NCBI GenBank assembly: GCA_017996175.1
Contig: JAGOHK010000002.1
Coordinates: 62,001 to 126,000 of the forward strand
Length of the DNA stretch: 64,000 nt
Reading direction: 5' to 3'
DNA from: Leptospiraceae bacterium
Lineage (GTDB): Bacteria > Spirochaetota > Leptospiria > Leptospirales > Leptospiraceae
Shown here: positions 44,857 to 55,430 of the stretch, in pieces
How the letters are laid out: each line of letters starts with the position of its first letter
Numbering within the stretch: position 1 is the stretch's first letter
Notes under the pieces: model-generated
Databases searched by the model: none
Told to the model about the DNA's origin: nothing
The model's input: only the letters and a program-made list of their open reading frames with translations
Made by a program: the position numbers and the translations under genes

Positions 44857-47753
44857 AACGTATAGTTAAAGCCTCCCCAAAAAGTTCTCTTTTCTACTGC
44901 CGGTGTTCCATTTGAAAGATCTGGTCCGCCGGCGTTACTAATCATTGGATACAGATTACCCGCTGCAAAAATATTTTTTATCATAAAATGACATTCTAGA
45001 TTTTCGAGAAATTTGTAATTAAATCCTAAATTTCCTAAATGGTTTCCTTCGACTCGTTCATTCTTAGGTGAATACCACGACGGATAATACAAATAAGTCA
45101 CGGATATAGTTATTTTGTCGGCTGGGTATAGAAGTGCATGTATTCTAGTTACATTGCTTGGATATCCTCGGAACTGACGATTATTTGCATCGCTCGTTAG
45201 GTATAAGCTATCTGATTCATTAGGGGAAGATGTAAATAGTTTTACAATAGACTGACTGAATGTTGCGGAGATCATTCTATTTTTGTAATTGATGGATATT
45301 TCGGCACCACCCTGTCTTATTTCACCAGGATTATTTTTATAAAACCAATAACCGTTCCAATTTCCCGGTACATCATTACCAAGGCGTGGCATATCACAAC
45401 CCTTGGGACCGGGTGTGGTTGCAGTTGGAGTTCCTGGTTTATCGCAGTAAAGCACACCCACATCTATAACTTTTTCAACCTTATTGAAAAATAAAATATT
45501 CTCAATGGAGAGATTGGAAGTAAAATTGTAATTAGTCGCAAATTCGAAACTGCGCATTTTTTCTGGTTTGGTTTTGGGAACGTCTTTATAATAACTTGCG
45601 GCATATCCTTGTTGGTCGAAAGAGTTCGGGATACTTGAGGATTGTATATAAGGAAAATTTTGTATTCGCAAGTGACCATCTCCCTCAAAACCACCGGCGT
45701 ATGATACCCCTACTACGCCGCGAAATCCTTCTTGATAAGAAAATCGGAAACGCAAATCTTTTGTCATTCCGTACAACGCTCCGATTCGAGGAGCTACATT
45801 GCTTCCCCAGTAAGGATGTCTATCATACCGAAACGCTCCAAAGATATCTACTTTATCAGATAATTTATAAAAATCTTCCATAAAGAAACTGCGCACTGAA
45901 ATGCTGCCCGGGTAAACGTAGCGGTTTCTTTCATTAGGCGTAAGTCCATTTTTATCCATGAGTAATGCGTTATCCGTTACATTCTGAGAATAATTTAGAA
46001 TTGAATTATTGCCATCTGCGTTGACTTGCCCCATATCGTATTTTCTATACTCTATACCGATTGCAGCATTATTATTTTTAATTAGTTCATTTAGACCCAG
46101 AATAATAGAACCACCGTACCTGTACTCTCTTGTGCCTCCGAGCGCCAATCCCTTTTGGCTTCTTAGAAATATATCATCGATTGTATAATAGTTTTTCAGT
46201 TTGATTGATACTTTGTCACTGAATTCATAGGTATATGTGCTAGTCCCACTTTTGATTGTATTTTGAAGACGGTTTCTATCTCGGTAGAAATTGTACATAT
46301 CTCTGGTTTGATTTGTATAGAAGCCTGTAAGTTCTAAGTTTTTATAATTCACTACTCCGGTAACTACGTCACTGTCAGACCTTTTTAAGCGAGAGCCACT
46401 GGTCGCAACGTTTCTTTGTGTGATCAGAGTCTTTTCTGGGTTCGAAGGATCAGGAGTATATGTATCAAAAATTGATACAGCATTATCGGGAGCGGTTCCG
46501 GCAGGGACTAATTGAGTGAAACCTCTCTTGTAGTCATAATAACCTTCTTGTCCAGCGAGTAATTGTGTTTTTGCCCAGCCTTCATTTCGTATTTCCTGTC
46601 CATTGTATCTAGCAGTAGAAATTTGAAAAAAAGTTTTTAAATCTGGGTTTTCTTTTCCACTACTACCCGCTTGGAGAGTTCCTATAGAATAATTGTCCTT
46701 GCCATAAACGCCTGACATAGAAGTTCCACTTGTTGTATTTCCATTCTTTGTAATAATATTAATTACGCCGAGTAATGCACCTTGACCAAGTGTTACAGAT
46801 CCGGGTCCTCGAATTACTTCAATTCTTTCGATGTATTCCATATTCATTCCATTGATGATGGAATCCGGTGGTCCCCAAAACCACTCTGTATTCATATTAT
46901 GCCCATTGATAAGGAGTAAAACTTTTGCATTATTATCTGAGGCAAACCCACGGAACCCGGCAATAGTATCATCTTGATCTTCTACTGTAAAAAATCCTGG
47001 GACATAAGTAGTTAATACTTCGTTTACCGTTCGGGCTCCGCTTAATTTGATCTGTTCTTTTGTAATTACTGAAACGGATACAGGTTGTTTGTTTGCATCT
47101 TTAATAACGTTAGACGCAACACTTATTGTTTGTTTTTCCGCTAATAATTTGAATACGTCAGCCGAAGCACTTGTTACGTTTTCCTCTGCTATTGGAAAAT
47201 TAAGTTCTTTATCGCGACCTAAAGAGGTTGTTGTAATTGCTTCATTGATATTTTCTCTTCTTTCATTTCTTTTATGATTGGTTCTTATTCGAATAGTGAT
47301 TTTTTTTGCAAATTCTTCGATGGATGCGTCAGTAGTTTTCTTGGACTCGCTCGGATCTAGAGTGATTCCCTCAATACCTGATAGCTCATCCGTTACGTTT
47401 AAGGCATCGATCATAAAGCCAGTGTCAGGGTTATAGATTTGAGAATAAATACTAACTCCTTCATTATCGGCTATTTTATAGTAACCGTCGATTACAAACT
47501 TCGCATTGTTCTCCTTCGCTGCTTTTAAAAGACTCTTTAATTCAGAATTTGATTCTCTTACTTGAAAACCATTCGCTTTAAAATCCTCTTCTAGTTTTTT
47601 GAATATTTTATTCGCCAGTAAATCTGACTTTTGCGACTTGTAGGGATTAAAATGATTGAGATAGATAATCTTTGAATTACTCTGTGTATCCTGAGAAAAA
47701 ATAGAGAAAGTAAACAAAATAAAAATAAAAATCTTTTGATGGAAAGTTTTCAT
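44853..47753 (-). CDS. TonB-dependent receptor with the same extra N-terminal domain
   Basis: The protein has 966 residues. The signal peptide is followed by the about 165-residue domain also seen in the 41019 receptor (KIIYLNHFNPYKSQKSDLL, NAKFVIDGYYKIADNEGVS, IYSQIYNPDTGFMIDALN), a linker with ADVFKLLAEKQTISVASN, and a plug (PVSVSVITKEQIKLSGA, YIERIEVIRGPGSVTLGQGA, LLGVINIITKNGN). The barrel ends TFWGGFNYTF. A CDKPGTPTATTPGPKGC loop in the barrel has two Cys. The two receptors are divergent in the barrel, so they probably carry different ligands. Confidence 0.92.
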   Translation of the reverse strand: MKTFHQKIFIFILFTFSIFSQDTQSNSKIIYLNHFNPYKSQKSDLLANKIFKKLEEDFKANGFQVRESNSELKSLLKAAKENNAKFVIDGYYKIADNEGVSIYSQIYNPDTGFMIDALNVTDELSGIEGITLDPSESKKTTDASIEEFAKKITIRIRTNHKRNERRENINEAITTTSLGRDKELNFPIAEENVTSASADVFKLLAEKQTISVASNVIKDANKQPVSVSVITKEQIKLSGARTVNEVLTTYVPGFFTVEDQDDTIAGFRGFASDNNAKVLLLINGHNMNTEWFWGPPDSIINGMNMEYIERIEVIRGPGSVTLGQGALLGVINIITKNGNTTSGTSMSGVYGKDNYSIGTLQAGSSGKENPDLKTFFQISTARYNGQEIRNEGWAKTQLLAGQEGYYDYKRGFTQLVPAGTAPDNAVSIFDTYTPDPSNPEKTLITQRNVATSGSRLKRSDSDVVTGVVNYKNLELTGFYTNQTRDMYNFYRDRNRLQNTIKSGTSTYTYEFSDKVSIKLKNYYTIDDIFLRSQKGLALGGTREYRYGGSIILGLNELIKNNNAAIGIEYRKYDMGQVNADGNNSILNYSQNVTDNALLMDKNGLTPNERNRYVYPGSISVRSFFMEDFYKLSDKVDIFGAFRYDRHPYWGSNVAPRIGALYGMTKDLRFRFSYQEGFRGVVGVSYAGGFEGDGHLRIQNFPYIQSSSIPNSFDQQGYAASYYKDVPKTKPEKMRSFEFATNYNFTSNLSIENILFFNKVEKVIDVGVLYCDKPGTPTATTPGPKGCDMPRLGNDVPGNWNGYWFYKNNPGEIRQGGAEISINYKNRMISATFSQSIVKLFTSSPNESDSLYLTSDANNRQFRGYPSNVTRIHALLYPADKITISVTYLYYPSWYSPKNERVEGNHLGNLGFNYKFLENLECHFMIKNIFAAGNLYPMISNAGGPDLSNGTPAVEKRTFWGGFNYTF

Positions 47754-48044
47754 CTAAGTATCCCCTTGTGAAGAATAGGAAGTCTCTTTGTTTTCATGTT
47801 CGTACATTTGAATGATTGCTCTTTTTAAAATAAGACTGAATGATTAAAGATTTTCAATTAACTACAGAGCGGCTTACGCTTGTTATTCAAATGATTGTAT
47901 ATGCCTATTCTTCGGCAATATTATTAGGAAATAAGTTTCTAAAATGTCAATACGGAAACATTACAATGATGTTTTTAAGCATTGCAATTTTCAAAAAAAA
48001 TCAAAAAAACTAAAGTAATCGAATAGCTTCGTGTTCTAATTTAG

Positions 48045-49580
48045 CTATTGGCTTTCTAATTTCTTTTTTAAAACAATCATCGCATCTCTTTTCTTGTAGG
48101 ATAATCGTAAGTATTCCAACGCCTCTTTGTTATTTGGAACTACTAACAATGCATTTTCAAAAATTTCTATCGAAGAATTATAATCCCTTTCATTATAGTG
48201 TTCAATTCCTTTGGCAACATAGTTTTTCATATTAGAACTTTCAAAATTTCTAATGGCATTTAAATCGTTCGATGCTTGATTGTTCGAAGGAAGTGTTCTA
48301 AGTGCTGCCATGAACATTTTTATTGCTTCAAATGGTTTTCCTTGCCTTGCATAGTCAGTGCCTTGGGCTCTCTCTTGTTCGCTTTGAGCGAGTAAACTAG
48401 CTTGTATCCCTTCTTTTGCAGAGGCTATACTTGGATTAATTGACAATACTTTCTGGTAGTCTGCTCTGGCTTGGGCGTATTTCTTATTCTTAAAATTATT
48501 ATCAGCACTTGCTAAAAGCTCTCTTGTTTTTGTGCCGGATAGTTTTTCAATGACTAACTGTTGAAAGGCAAATGCCGATTTATTTCCTGGGTCTCTCTTT
48601 AGAATAGCTTCAAAAACAATTTTCGCAGAATTTAATTTATTTTCATTGATAAGGTTTACACCTACATCGAAAAGTTTGGTAAGTTTTGCGCGTTCCACAA
48701 TTGCATCTGGAATTTTTATTCCTGATTCTTGTGCGTATTTTTCATTTAGAAAAAAGGAAGATTGATCGGGTAAAATAACTCGCTCTTCTCCGCAAGTAGA
48801 TGTTCCTGCGTAGAGTTTGTTTGCCATTTGCCCCGTCAAAACCCCAATCTTACTATAGTCGGGGCTAATACCAAATGTAGCACCAACTTTTACTAGAGCT
48901 GGGAAACTTGTCATTAGGACAATGTTATTTTTTTTAGCAAATTCTGATAATGTTTCAAATTCTAGATTGGAATACAGAGGATCATTGACCATAAAAAAAG
49001 CGTCCGTTTTCCCTTTCAGTTCTTCGAGGGCTGATTTGAATTCTTTTTTATCAGCTAACTTTTTTCGGTTATAAATAAGTTTGTATTTTAAATCGGTATA
49101 CTCCCCTTCTCCGGCTGAGTATTCTCCATCATTCGTGGTGTAAAAGGCAGATACATTTTTAGCATTCGGTTTAATGTCTTTCAATGCTTGAAAAAACTCA
49201 CCGATGCTTATGTCCATACTTACACCGCAAATATTTCCCGAATCAATTCCGAGAGATTTGGGAGAGCTCACCATAGAAAATACAACGGGAGTTTTTTTGA
49301 GGTTTTCTTTTGCGATTTTGGTTGCCGTTGGACCTATTGTAATAAAAAGAGGTGCCCCCGCATCGTCAATAGCTTTGAAATAAGCGGAAATATCTGGTTG
49401 TTCTGCAGTGATAATATCTAAATAAGATATTTTAAGCTCTCCGTCGAATACGGACTGTATGCCGTAAAGTCCTTGTTCATAAATTCGATTGTCTGAAGAT
49501 AGAAGTACTTCGATTGGTTGTTTTGCGAGAATTGATTGAGAAATAAATAATAATAAGAAAATAAATTTAGTCCATTTCAT
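48045..49580 (-). CDS. ABC-type substrate-binding domain fused to TPRs
   Basis: The protein has 511 residues and a strong site GAAGGAG before the ATG. After a signal peptide (to about 19, SILA) residues 22-295 follow the ABC_sub_bind (periplasmic TrpX/YtfQ-like) pattern: VVFSMVSSPKSLGIDSGNIC, GVSMDISIGEFFQALKDIKP, LTGQMANKLYAGTSTCGEER. Residues about 310-511 are tetratricopeptide repeats (AKIVFEAILKRDPGNKSAF, ARADYQKVLSINPSIASA). No permease gene is present, so it is a likely periplasmic sensor. It is encoded just after the SpoIIE-type phosphatase on the same strand. Confidence 0.88.
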   Translation of the reverse strand: MKWTKFIFLLLFISQSILAKQPIEVLLSSDNRIYEQGLYGIQSVFDGELKISYLDIITAEQPDISAYFKAIDDAGAPLFITIGPTATKIAKENLKKTPVVFSMVSSPKSLGIDSGNICGVSMDISIGEFFQALKDIKPNAKNVSAFYTTNDGEYSAGEGEYTDLKYKLIYNRKKLADKKEFKSALEELKGKTDAFFMVNDPLYSNLEFETLSEFAKKNNIVLMTSFPALVKVGATFGISPDYSKIGVLTGQMANKLYAGTSTCGEERVILPDQSSFFLNEKYAQESGIKIPDAIVERAKLTKLFDVGVNLINENKLNSAKIVFEAILKRDPGNKSAFAFQQLVIEKLSGTKTRELLASADNNFKNKKYAQARADYQKVLSINPSIASAKEGIQASLLAQSEQERAQGTDYARQGKPFEAIKMFMAALRTLPSNNQASNDLNAIRNFESSNMKNYVAKGIEHYNERDYNSSIEIFENALLVVPNNKEALEYLRLSYKKRDAMIVLKKKLESQ

Positions 49581-49610
49581 AGTTTTATGCTCCTTCGTAT
49601 ATTTAATGCA

Positions 49611-52184
49611 TTACGAAATTTTACTTTCTAGTTTTTCTAATCGTTTTAAGTTTATTTCGGCAGGTTTAAAGTCCGTTTTAATTTCAAGACTTCTTACCCA
49701 CTCGTTTTTTGCTTTTAAGTATAAACCTTGTTTAAAATAAATTCCACCTAAATTATTATGGGCATGGTAATTTAATGGATCGGTTTTTAATGCCCTTGCG
49801 TAAAATAAAATAGCTTGGTCTAATTTATTCAAATAAGAGTAACAGTTTGCAATCTTAAGTAAAATTCTTGAGTTCTCTGCTTTTTCTTCATCTAATAGTT
49901 GTTGGAAAAGAACTAAGGCAGTTTGGTATTCTTTGTTTCGATAACTTTCTTCTGCTTGTTGAAATAATGCTTCATTTTCTTTTTCCAATTTATCTTGGAT
50001 AGAAAAAGAATCGGCGGCGGAAGGTAAAGTCATAGAAGATTTTTCTAGTATTGCTTCTCTGATTGTTTCGTACAATAAAGTGGCTTGTGTATTTTCAGAG
50101 TCAATATTTAAAGCTCGTTTCACCATTGATTCAGCTCTTCCGTATACTCTAAGTCCCAAGTAAATGGTTGCCAGATTGATCAAGTTTAAAAAATGCTTCT
50201 GGTCTCTTAAAAATAACCTCTCCGCAATATCGGCGGCTAAGTTTAATTTACCGTAAACACGATAGGTGTTGGATAGTGCATATAAATACTCATTGTCGCT
50301 AGGATGAATGGATAGGTATTGTTCGAAACATTCTATTGCTTTTGGAAAATCTGCTTTTTGAAAATATACTTTTCCTAAAAGTTTTAACATGTCAGGAAAA
50401 TCGCTGTAATCCTTTAAAAAGCGTTCTACTTTTTTTACAGCTTCTTCTGGATTTCCTTGTTCGATTAATTCCATACCTGCCATTACAGATTCTGTAACTT
50501 GGTAAGGAATTTCTTTTTGTTGCTCGGCTACCTCGGCAAAGTCTTCGTTAAAGGAAATTCTAAGTAAGGAGAAGTCATCCATGAGTGCACCAGTTTGTTT
50601 TACTCTTTGTGCAATTTTAGGAAGTTTCCCTTCGCCTTCTTCTACTCGAATTAAAAACTGTTGTTCGTCTTCTTGGACAAACTCCGTACCGTCTTGATTT
50701 TTCATTACTAGATCGTCTCGTCCGTCTGAACCAGTAATGATAACGTCACCTGGCATTAATTCAAACATTCTAACGTAGAATTGATCTTCCTGGTCAGGTG
50801 TGCCTATTTTTCGAAGTGCTAACTCGTGCTCTAGGAAGGATGCCTTTCCGTCTCGGTAAAGAACAGTCCAAGGATGTTCAGCATTGATGTAATATAAAAC
50901 TCCCGTCGAATTGTCAACAAGACCCAAACAAATAGAAATATACATCGAACCTTCAAATGATAAAAATACATTATGTAAATCCAAGAATCTTTCTTTGAGC
51001 CAGATTTCAGGATACGTGTTTTGAAATTTTTCTACTCTGGAACGAATTAAACCAGCATTAAATACTACACCAAGTACAAGTGCGCCCCCTGCTCCTTGAA
51101 TGGATTTTCCCATAGCATCCCCGTTGATAAATACAGTGTATTCTTTTCCGTTGAGAGTAATTGTATCTGTGATACAAATATCTCCTCCGATTTGAGAATT
51201 CCATTTTCGGAAGGAAAATTTCTTTTTTTGTTCAATCATAAATTCTGTTTTTACCATGGAACTACGATTGTTATTCGGTTGCAGTGGCTCGAGTAAAATG
51301 GAAGTGAGGTAGTAATCCCCGTCTTGTGCCACTTTGAGTGCTTGGACTTCTTGTAAGGTTTGATTTAATTCTTCTGTTCTCTGGGCAACTTTTAATTCTA
51401 AGTTTTGTGTAAAGTCTTGAATTTGCGAAGTCATCTGGTTGAAGCTTTTTGCGAGCTGTCCTAACTCATCACTACCTGAAAGTTTTATTCTATGATTTAA
51501 ATCTCCACCCCCAATTTTTTGGGCACCTTCAGAGAGTTTTTGAATTGGTTTGGAAAAGAAAATTGCCGCGTAAGCCGCTATGATAATCCCGATGACAAAA
51601 AGAACGCCAGCTACTCCTATGATGGTTGTTCTAATTTGAACGACTGGCTCGTAGACTTTTTTTCTGTCGAATTCGAAAACCGCCGTTCCGCCTCTTAATT
51701 TGGTCTTATCTTTATCTAAAATAAAAATCGGGTAAGAGAAACGAAGAATCACTTGTCCTGAAGAAAGTTTTACTTCATTCATTTCTGGTTTTTCTAAGTT
51801 TTTAAAATATTTCTTATCTGAATCGGAAATAGATTGATCTATTCTTTTTTCATTCAAGTCCGCTACATACTTATCATCCACATTTACAATATAAGATTCT
51901 AAAAGTCCAGTAATGGTGCTGTCTTTCAATCTTTTCATAGAAGTTCTAGTAGTGTCATAAGTATCGTTTGTTAAAAGTTCTTCGGTTGCAAGATTGGAAA
52001 TATTTTGTGCGAGGTTACTACAAACTTCAAAAGTTTTATTTAGGACGACTGCTTGGTTTCGATATAACACAATTAAAGAAAGTGGCAAGACGCTGATAAG
52101 AACCACACCAGAAATAAGAATGATCATCTTAGTTCTAATCTTTACATTACGATTAAAATTTTCGAAAAAATTAAATATATTCAT
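49611..52184 (-). CDS. Membrane SpoIIE-type Ser/Thr phosphatase with HAMP and TPRs
   Basis: The protein has 857 residues. Two membrane helices (about 17-37 and 188-210) flank an extracytoplasmic sensor loop. HAMP follows (FSKPIQKLSEGAQKIGGGDL, DELGQLAKSFNQMT), then a short coiled coil and a PP2C-like SpoIIE domain (about 305-545) with GGDICITDTITL, FINGDAMGKSIQGAG and ITGSDGRDDLV. The last about 280 residues are TPRs (AIECFEQYLSIHPSDNEYL, AHNNLGGIYFKQGLYLKAKN). Such phosphatases act on STAS-type anti-anti-sigma factors. The next gene downstream encodes a periplasmic binding protein with TPRs, a plausible sensing partner. Confidence 0.9.
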   Translation of the reverse strand: MNIFNFFENFNRNVKIRTKMIILISGVVLISVLPLSLIVLYRNQAVVLNKTFEVCSNLAQNISNLATEELLTNDTYDTTRTSMKRLKDSTITGLLESYIVNVDDKYVADLNEKRIDQSISDSDKKYFKNLEKPEMNEVKLSSGQVILRFSYPIFILDKDKTKLRGGTAVFEFDRKKVYEPVVQIRTTIIGVAGVLFVIGIIIAAYAAIFFSKPIQKLSEGAQKIGGGDLNHRIKLSGSDELGQLAKSFNQMTSQIQDFTQNLELKVAQRTEELNQTLQEVQALKVAQDGDYYLTSILLEPLQPNNNRSSMVKTEFMIEQKKKFSFRKWNSQIGGDICITDTITLNGKEYTVFINGDAMGKSIQGAGGALVLGVVFNAGLIRSRVEKFQNTYPEIWLKERFLDLHNVFLSFEGSMYISICLGLVDNSTGVLYYINAEHPWTVLYRDGKASFLEHELALRKIGTPDQEDQFYVRMFELMPGDVIITGSDGRDDLVMKNQDGTEFVQEDEQQFLIRVEEGEGKLPKIAQRVKQTGALMDDFSLLRISFNEDFAEVAEQQKEIPYQVTESVMAGMELIEQGNPEEAVKKVERFLKDYSDFPDMLKLLGKVYFQKADFPKAIECFEQYLSIHPSDNEYLYALSNTYRVYGKLNLAADIAERLFLRDQKHFLNLINLATIYLGLRVYGRAESMVKRALNIDSENTQATLLYETIREAILEKSSMTLPSAADSFSIQDKLEKENEALFQQAEESYRNKEYQTALVLFQQLLDEEKAENSRILLKIANCYSYLNKLDQAILFYARALKTDPLNYHAHNNLGGIYFKQGLYLKAKNEWVRSLEIKTDFKPAEINLKRLEKLESKIS

Positions 52185-52357
52185 GGAATTTCTCTTTATT
52201 TATAGTTAAATCGAAAAGTATTTAGCAAAAACTAAATACAATCCTGCACATTTTCTAAAACACTAATTACAAAAAAAGTATCGTGATAGAATTAAAGTCA
52301 ACAAAAAATATTGGATAGCAATAATTTGTTACTAAAATTCAGGAAATATCTTTTTGA

Positions 52358-53440
52358 CTAAAAATGTTCTGTATTTAAAACTATTTCCGCAAGGGCGTCA
52401 ATGAATTTTGGATAGATACCAAGAGCGGGAATTCGAAAGTATTCTTGTATTCCATTTTGCAATGCGATATCTTTTAACTGAACTCCAATCTCCTCTAGAG
52501 TTTCTAAATGATCGCTCACGAAACTAATTGGAAATACCGCAATTCGTTTATGTCCTTCTTTTCCTAATTTCTCTAACATAGTAATTGTATTTGGCTCTGT
52601 CCATTTGGAAGGTCCTACCCTACTTTGAAAGGAGAGAAAAGTTTTTCCTTTAAATCCAGATTTGTAAAGAAGTTCGTTTAAATTTTTTACATTCTCTTCA
52701 ATTTCTTTTCTGTAAGTGTCCCCTTTGTCGATTAATCGAATTGGGATTCCGTGTGCTGAATAAACGAGGGTGATATTTTCCCAATCAGGAATTCCTGACT
52801 TTGTGTCTAAGTGTAAAAAATCATCCTGTTTTAAGTTTCCGTGAAAGTAATCTAAAATTAAATTCTTAGAGGCATCTAAATAGAGAGGGTTCGCATGAAA
52901 GGGGGCAATAAATCCAGTTCGATTCAATGGGCATATAGCTTTTTTTTCTTTTGAGCCACAATGATTTCCACAAGAGCCATTTCCTAAATTGGCGGGGCAT
53001 TGTCCTGTTAGACTTTCAATTAATTTTGCAATGCTCATGGTAGTAGATCGAGAGAAATGGGGAAAGAGGGGCAAAATGATATTTTCCTTAGAGACAATTA
53101 AATCTTCCTTAGGTAGTTCTCGAAGATGCGGATAACCACATGCCATTGCAATTTGCACCTTCCAATTTTTTCCAGTTTTCTTTTTTAGAAGTTCTGCAAG
53201 AGCCTTTGCCTGTTTTTCTGTTTCGCCAACTAAAGGAGAACCCCCACCGAATCCCATGGATGCATAAGTATGCGCAACTTTGGGTGCGCGTTTTTTGGCT
53301 ATAAAGCGAGCTAATCGAATTCGTAAAAATTCAGGAATTGGTAGATCAAATACAAGAGGGTCACAAAACAAATCCAATAAAAATTGTTCAATTTCTTCTG
53401 TCTTCCGTGGACCACCAAGATTGATTAAGGTTACTTTCAT
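52358..53440 (-). CDS. hemH: Ferrochelatase with internal four-Cys insert
   Basis: The protein has 360 residues. It inserts iron into protoporphyrin IX. Visible blocks are TLINLGGPRKTEEIEQFL, LPLFPHFSRSTTMS, TLVYSAHGIPIRLI (active His), FQSRVGPSKWTEP and VFPISFVSDHLETLEEI. An insert in the middle carries Cys 148, 157, 161 and 170 (C-x8-C-x3-C-x8-C). From memory, a bacterial ferrochelatase class with an internal Cys cluster binds [2Fe-2S]; animal enzymes place theirs at the C-terminus. The gene follows thiC at a distance of 187 bases. Confidence 0.95.
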   Translation of the reverse strand: MKVTLINLGGPRKTEEIEQFLLDLFCDPLVFDLPIPEFLRIRLARFIAKKRAPKVAHTYASMGFGGGSPLVGETEKQAKALAELLKKKTGKNWKVQIAMACGYPHLRELPKEDLIVSKENIILPLFPHFSRSTTMSIAKLIESLTGQCPANLGNGSCGNHCGSKEKKAICPLNRTGFIAPFHANPLYLDASKNLILDYFHGNLKQDDFLHLDTKSGIPDWENITLVYSAHGIPIRLIDKGDTYRKEIEENVKNLNELLYKSGFKGKTFLSFQSRVGPSKWTEPNTITMLEKLGKEGHKRIAVFPISFVSDHLETLEEIGVQLKDIALQNGIQEYFRIPALGIYPKFIDALAEIVLNTEHF

Positions 53441-53509
53441 AAAAATACTTAGAAATTTAAACTGTATTTAAGTAAATAAAAAGATTGAAACTGTGTAAAA
53501 AGGACTTTC

Positions 53510-53619
53510 AAAGATTACCACCGATGGACACCGATAAAAGAACGATGAAAAACGATACGGATTCAAACCAAATCACAAATATTCAAAAATTATCGTATCT
53601 TTTATCGGTGGTAATCTTT
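53510..53619. repeat. Long imperfect inverted repeat after thiC
   Basis: AAAGATTACCACCGAT (53510-53525) and its exact complement (53604-53619) enclose partly matching inner arms (GATAAAAGAACGAT against ATCGTATCTTTTATC). The left side has an extra GGACACCGAT. A run of T follows on the plus strand. ACCACCGATGGACACCGATAAA-like sequences are dispersed repeats in several genomes. It may also serve as the 3' end signal of thiC. Confidence 0.65.
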
Positions 53620-53627
53620 TTTTTTAT

Positions 53628-55387
<1,760 letters not shown>

Positions 55388-55430
55388 TAATTTCATATCG
55401 ACTCTTACTTCTTTGGATGTCAACTGATTT

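Noticed and set aside
47754-48044. Possible cobalamin riboswitch before the 44853 receptor
   Set aside because: No B12-box or conserved core could be found by eye in the leader.
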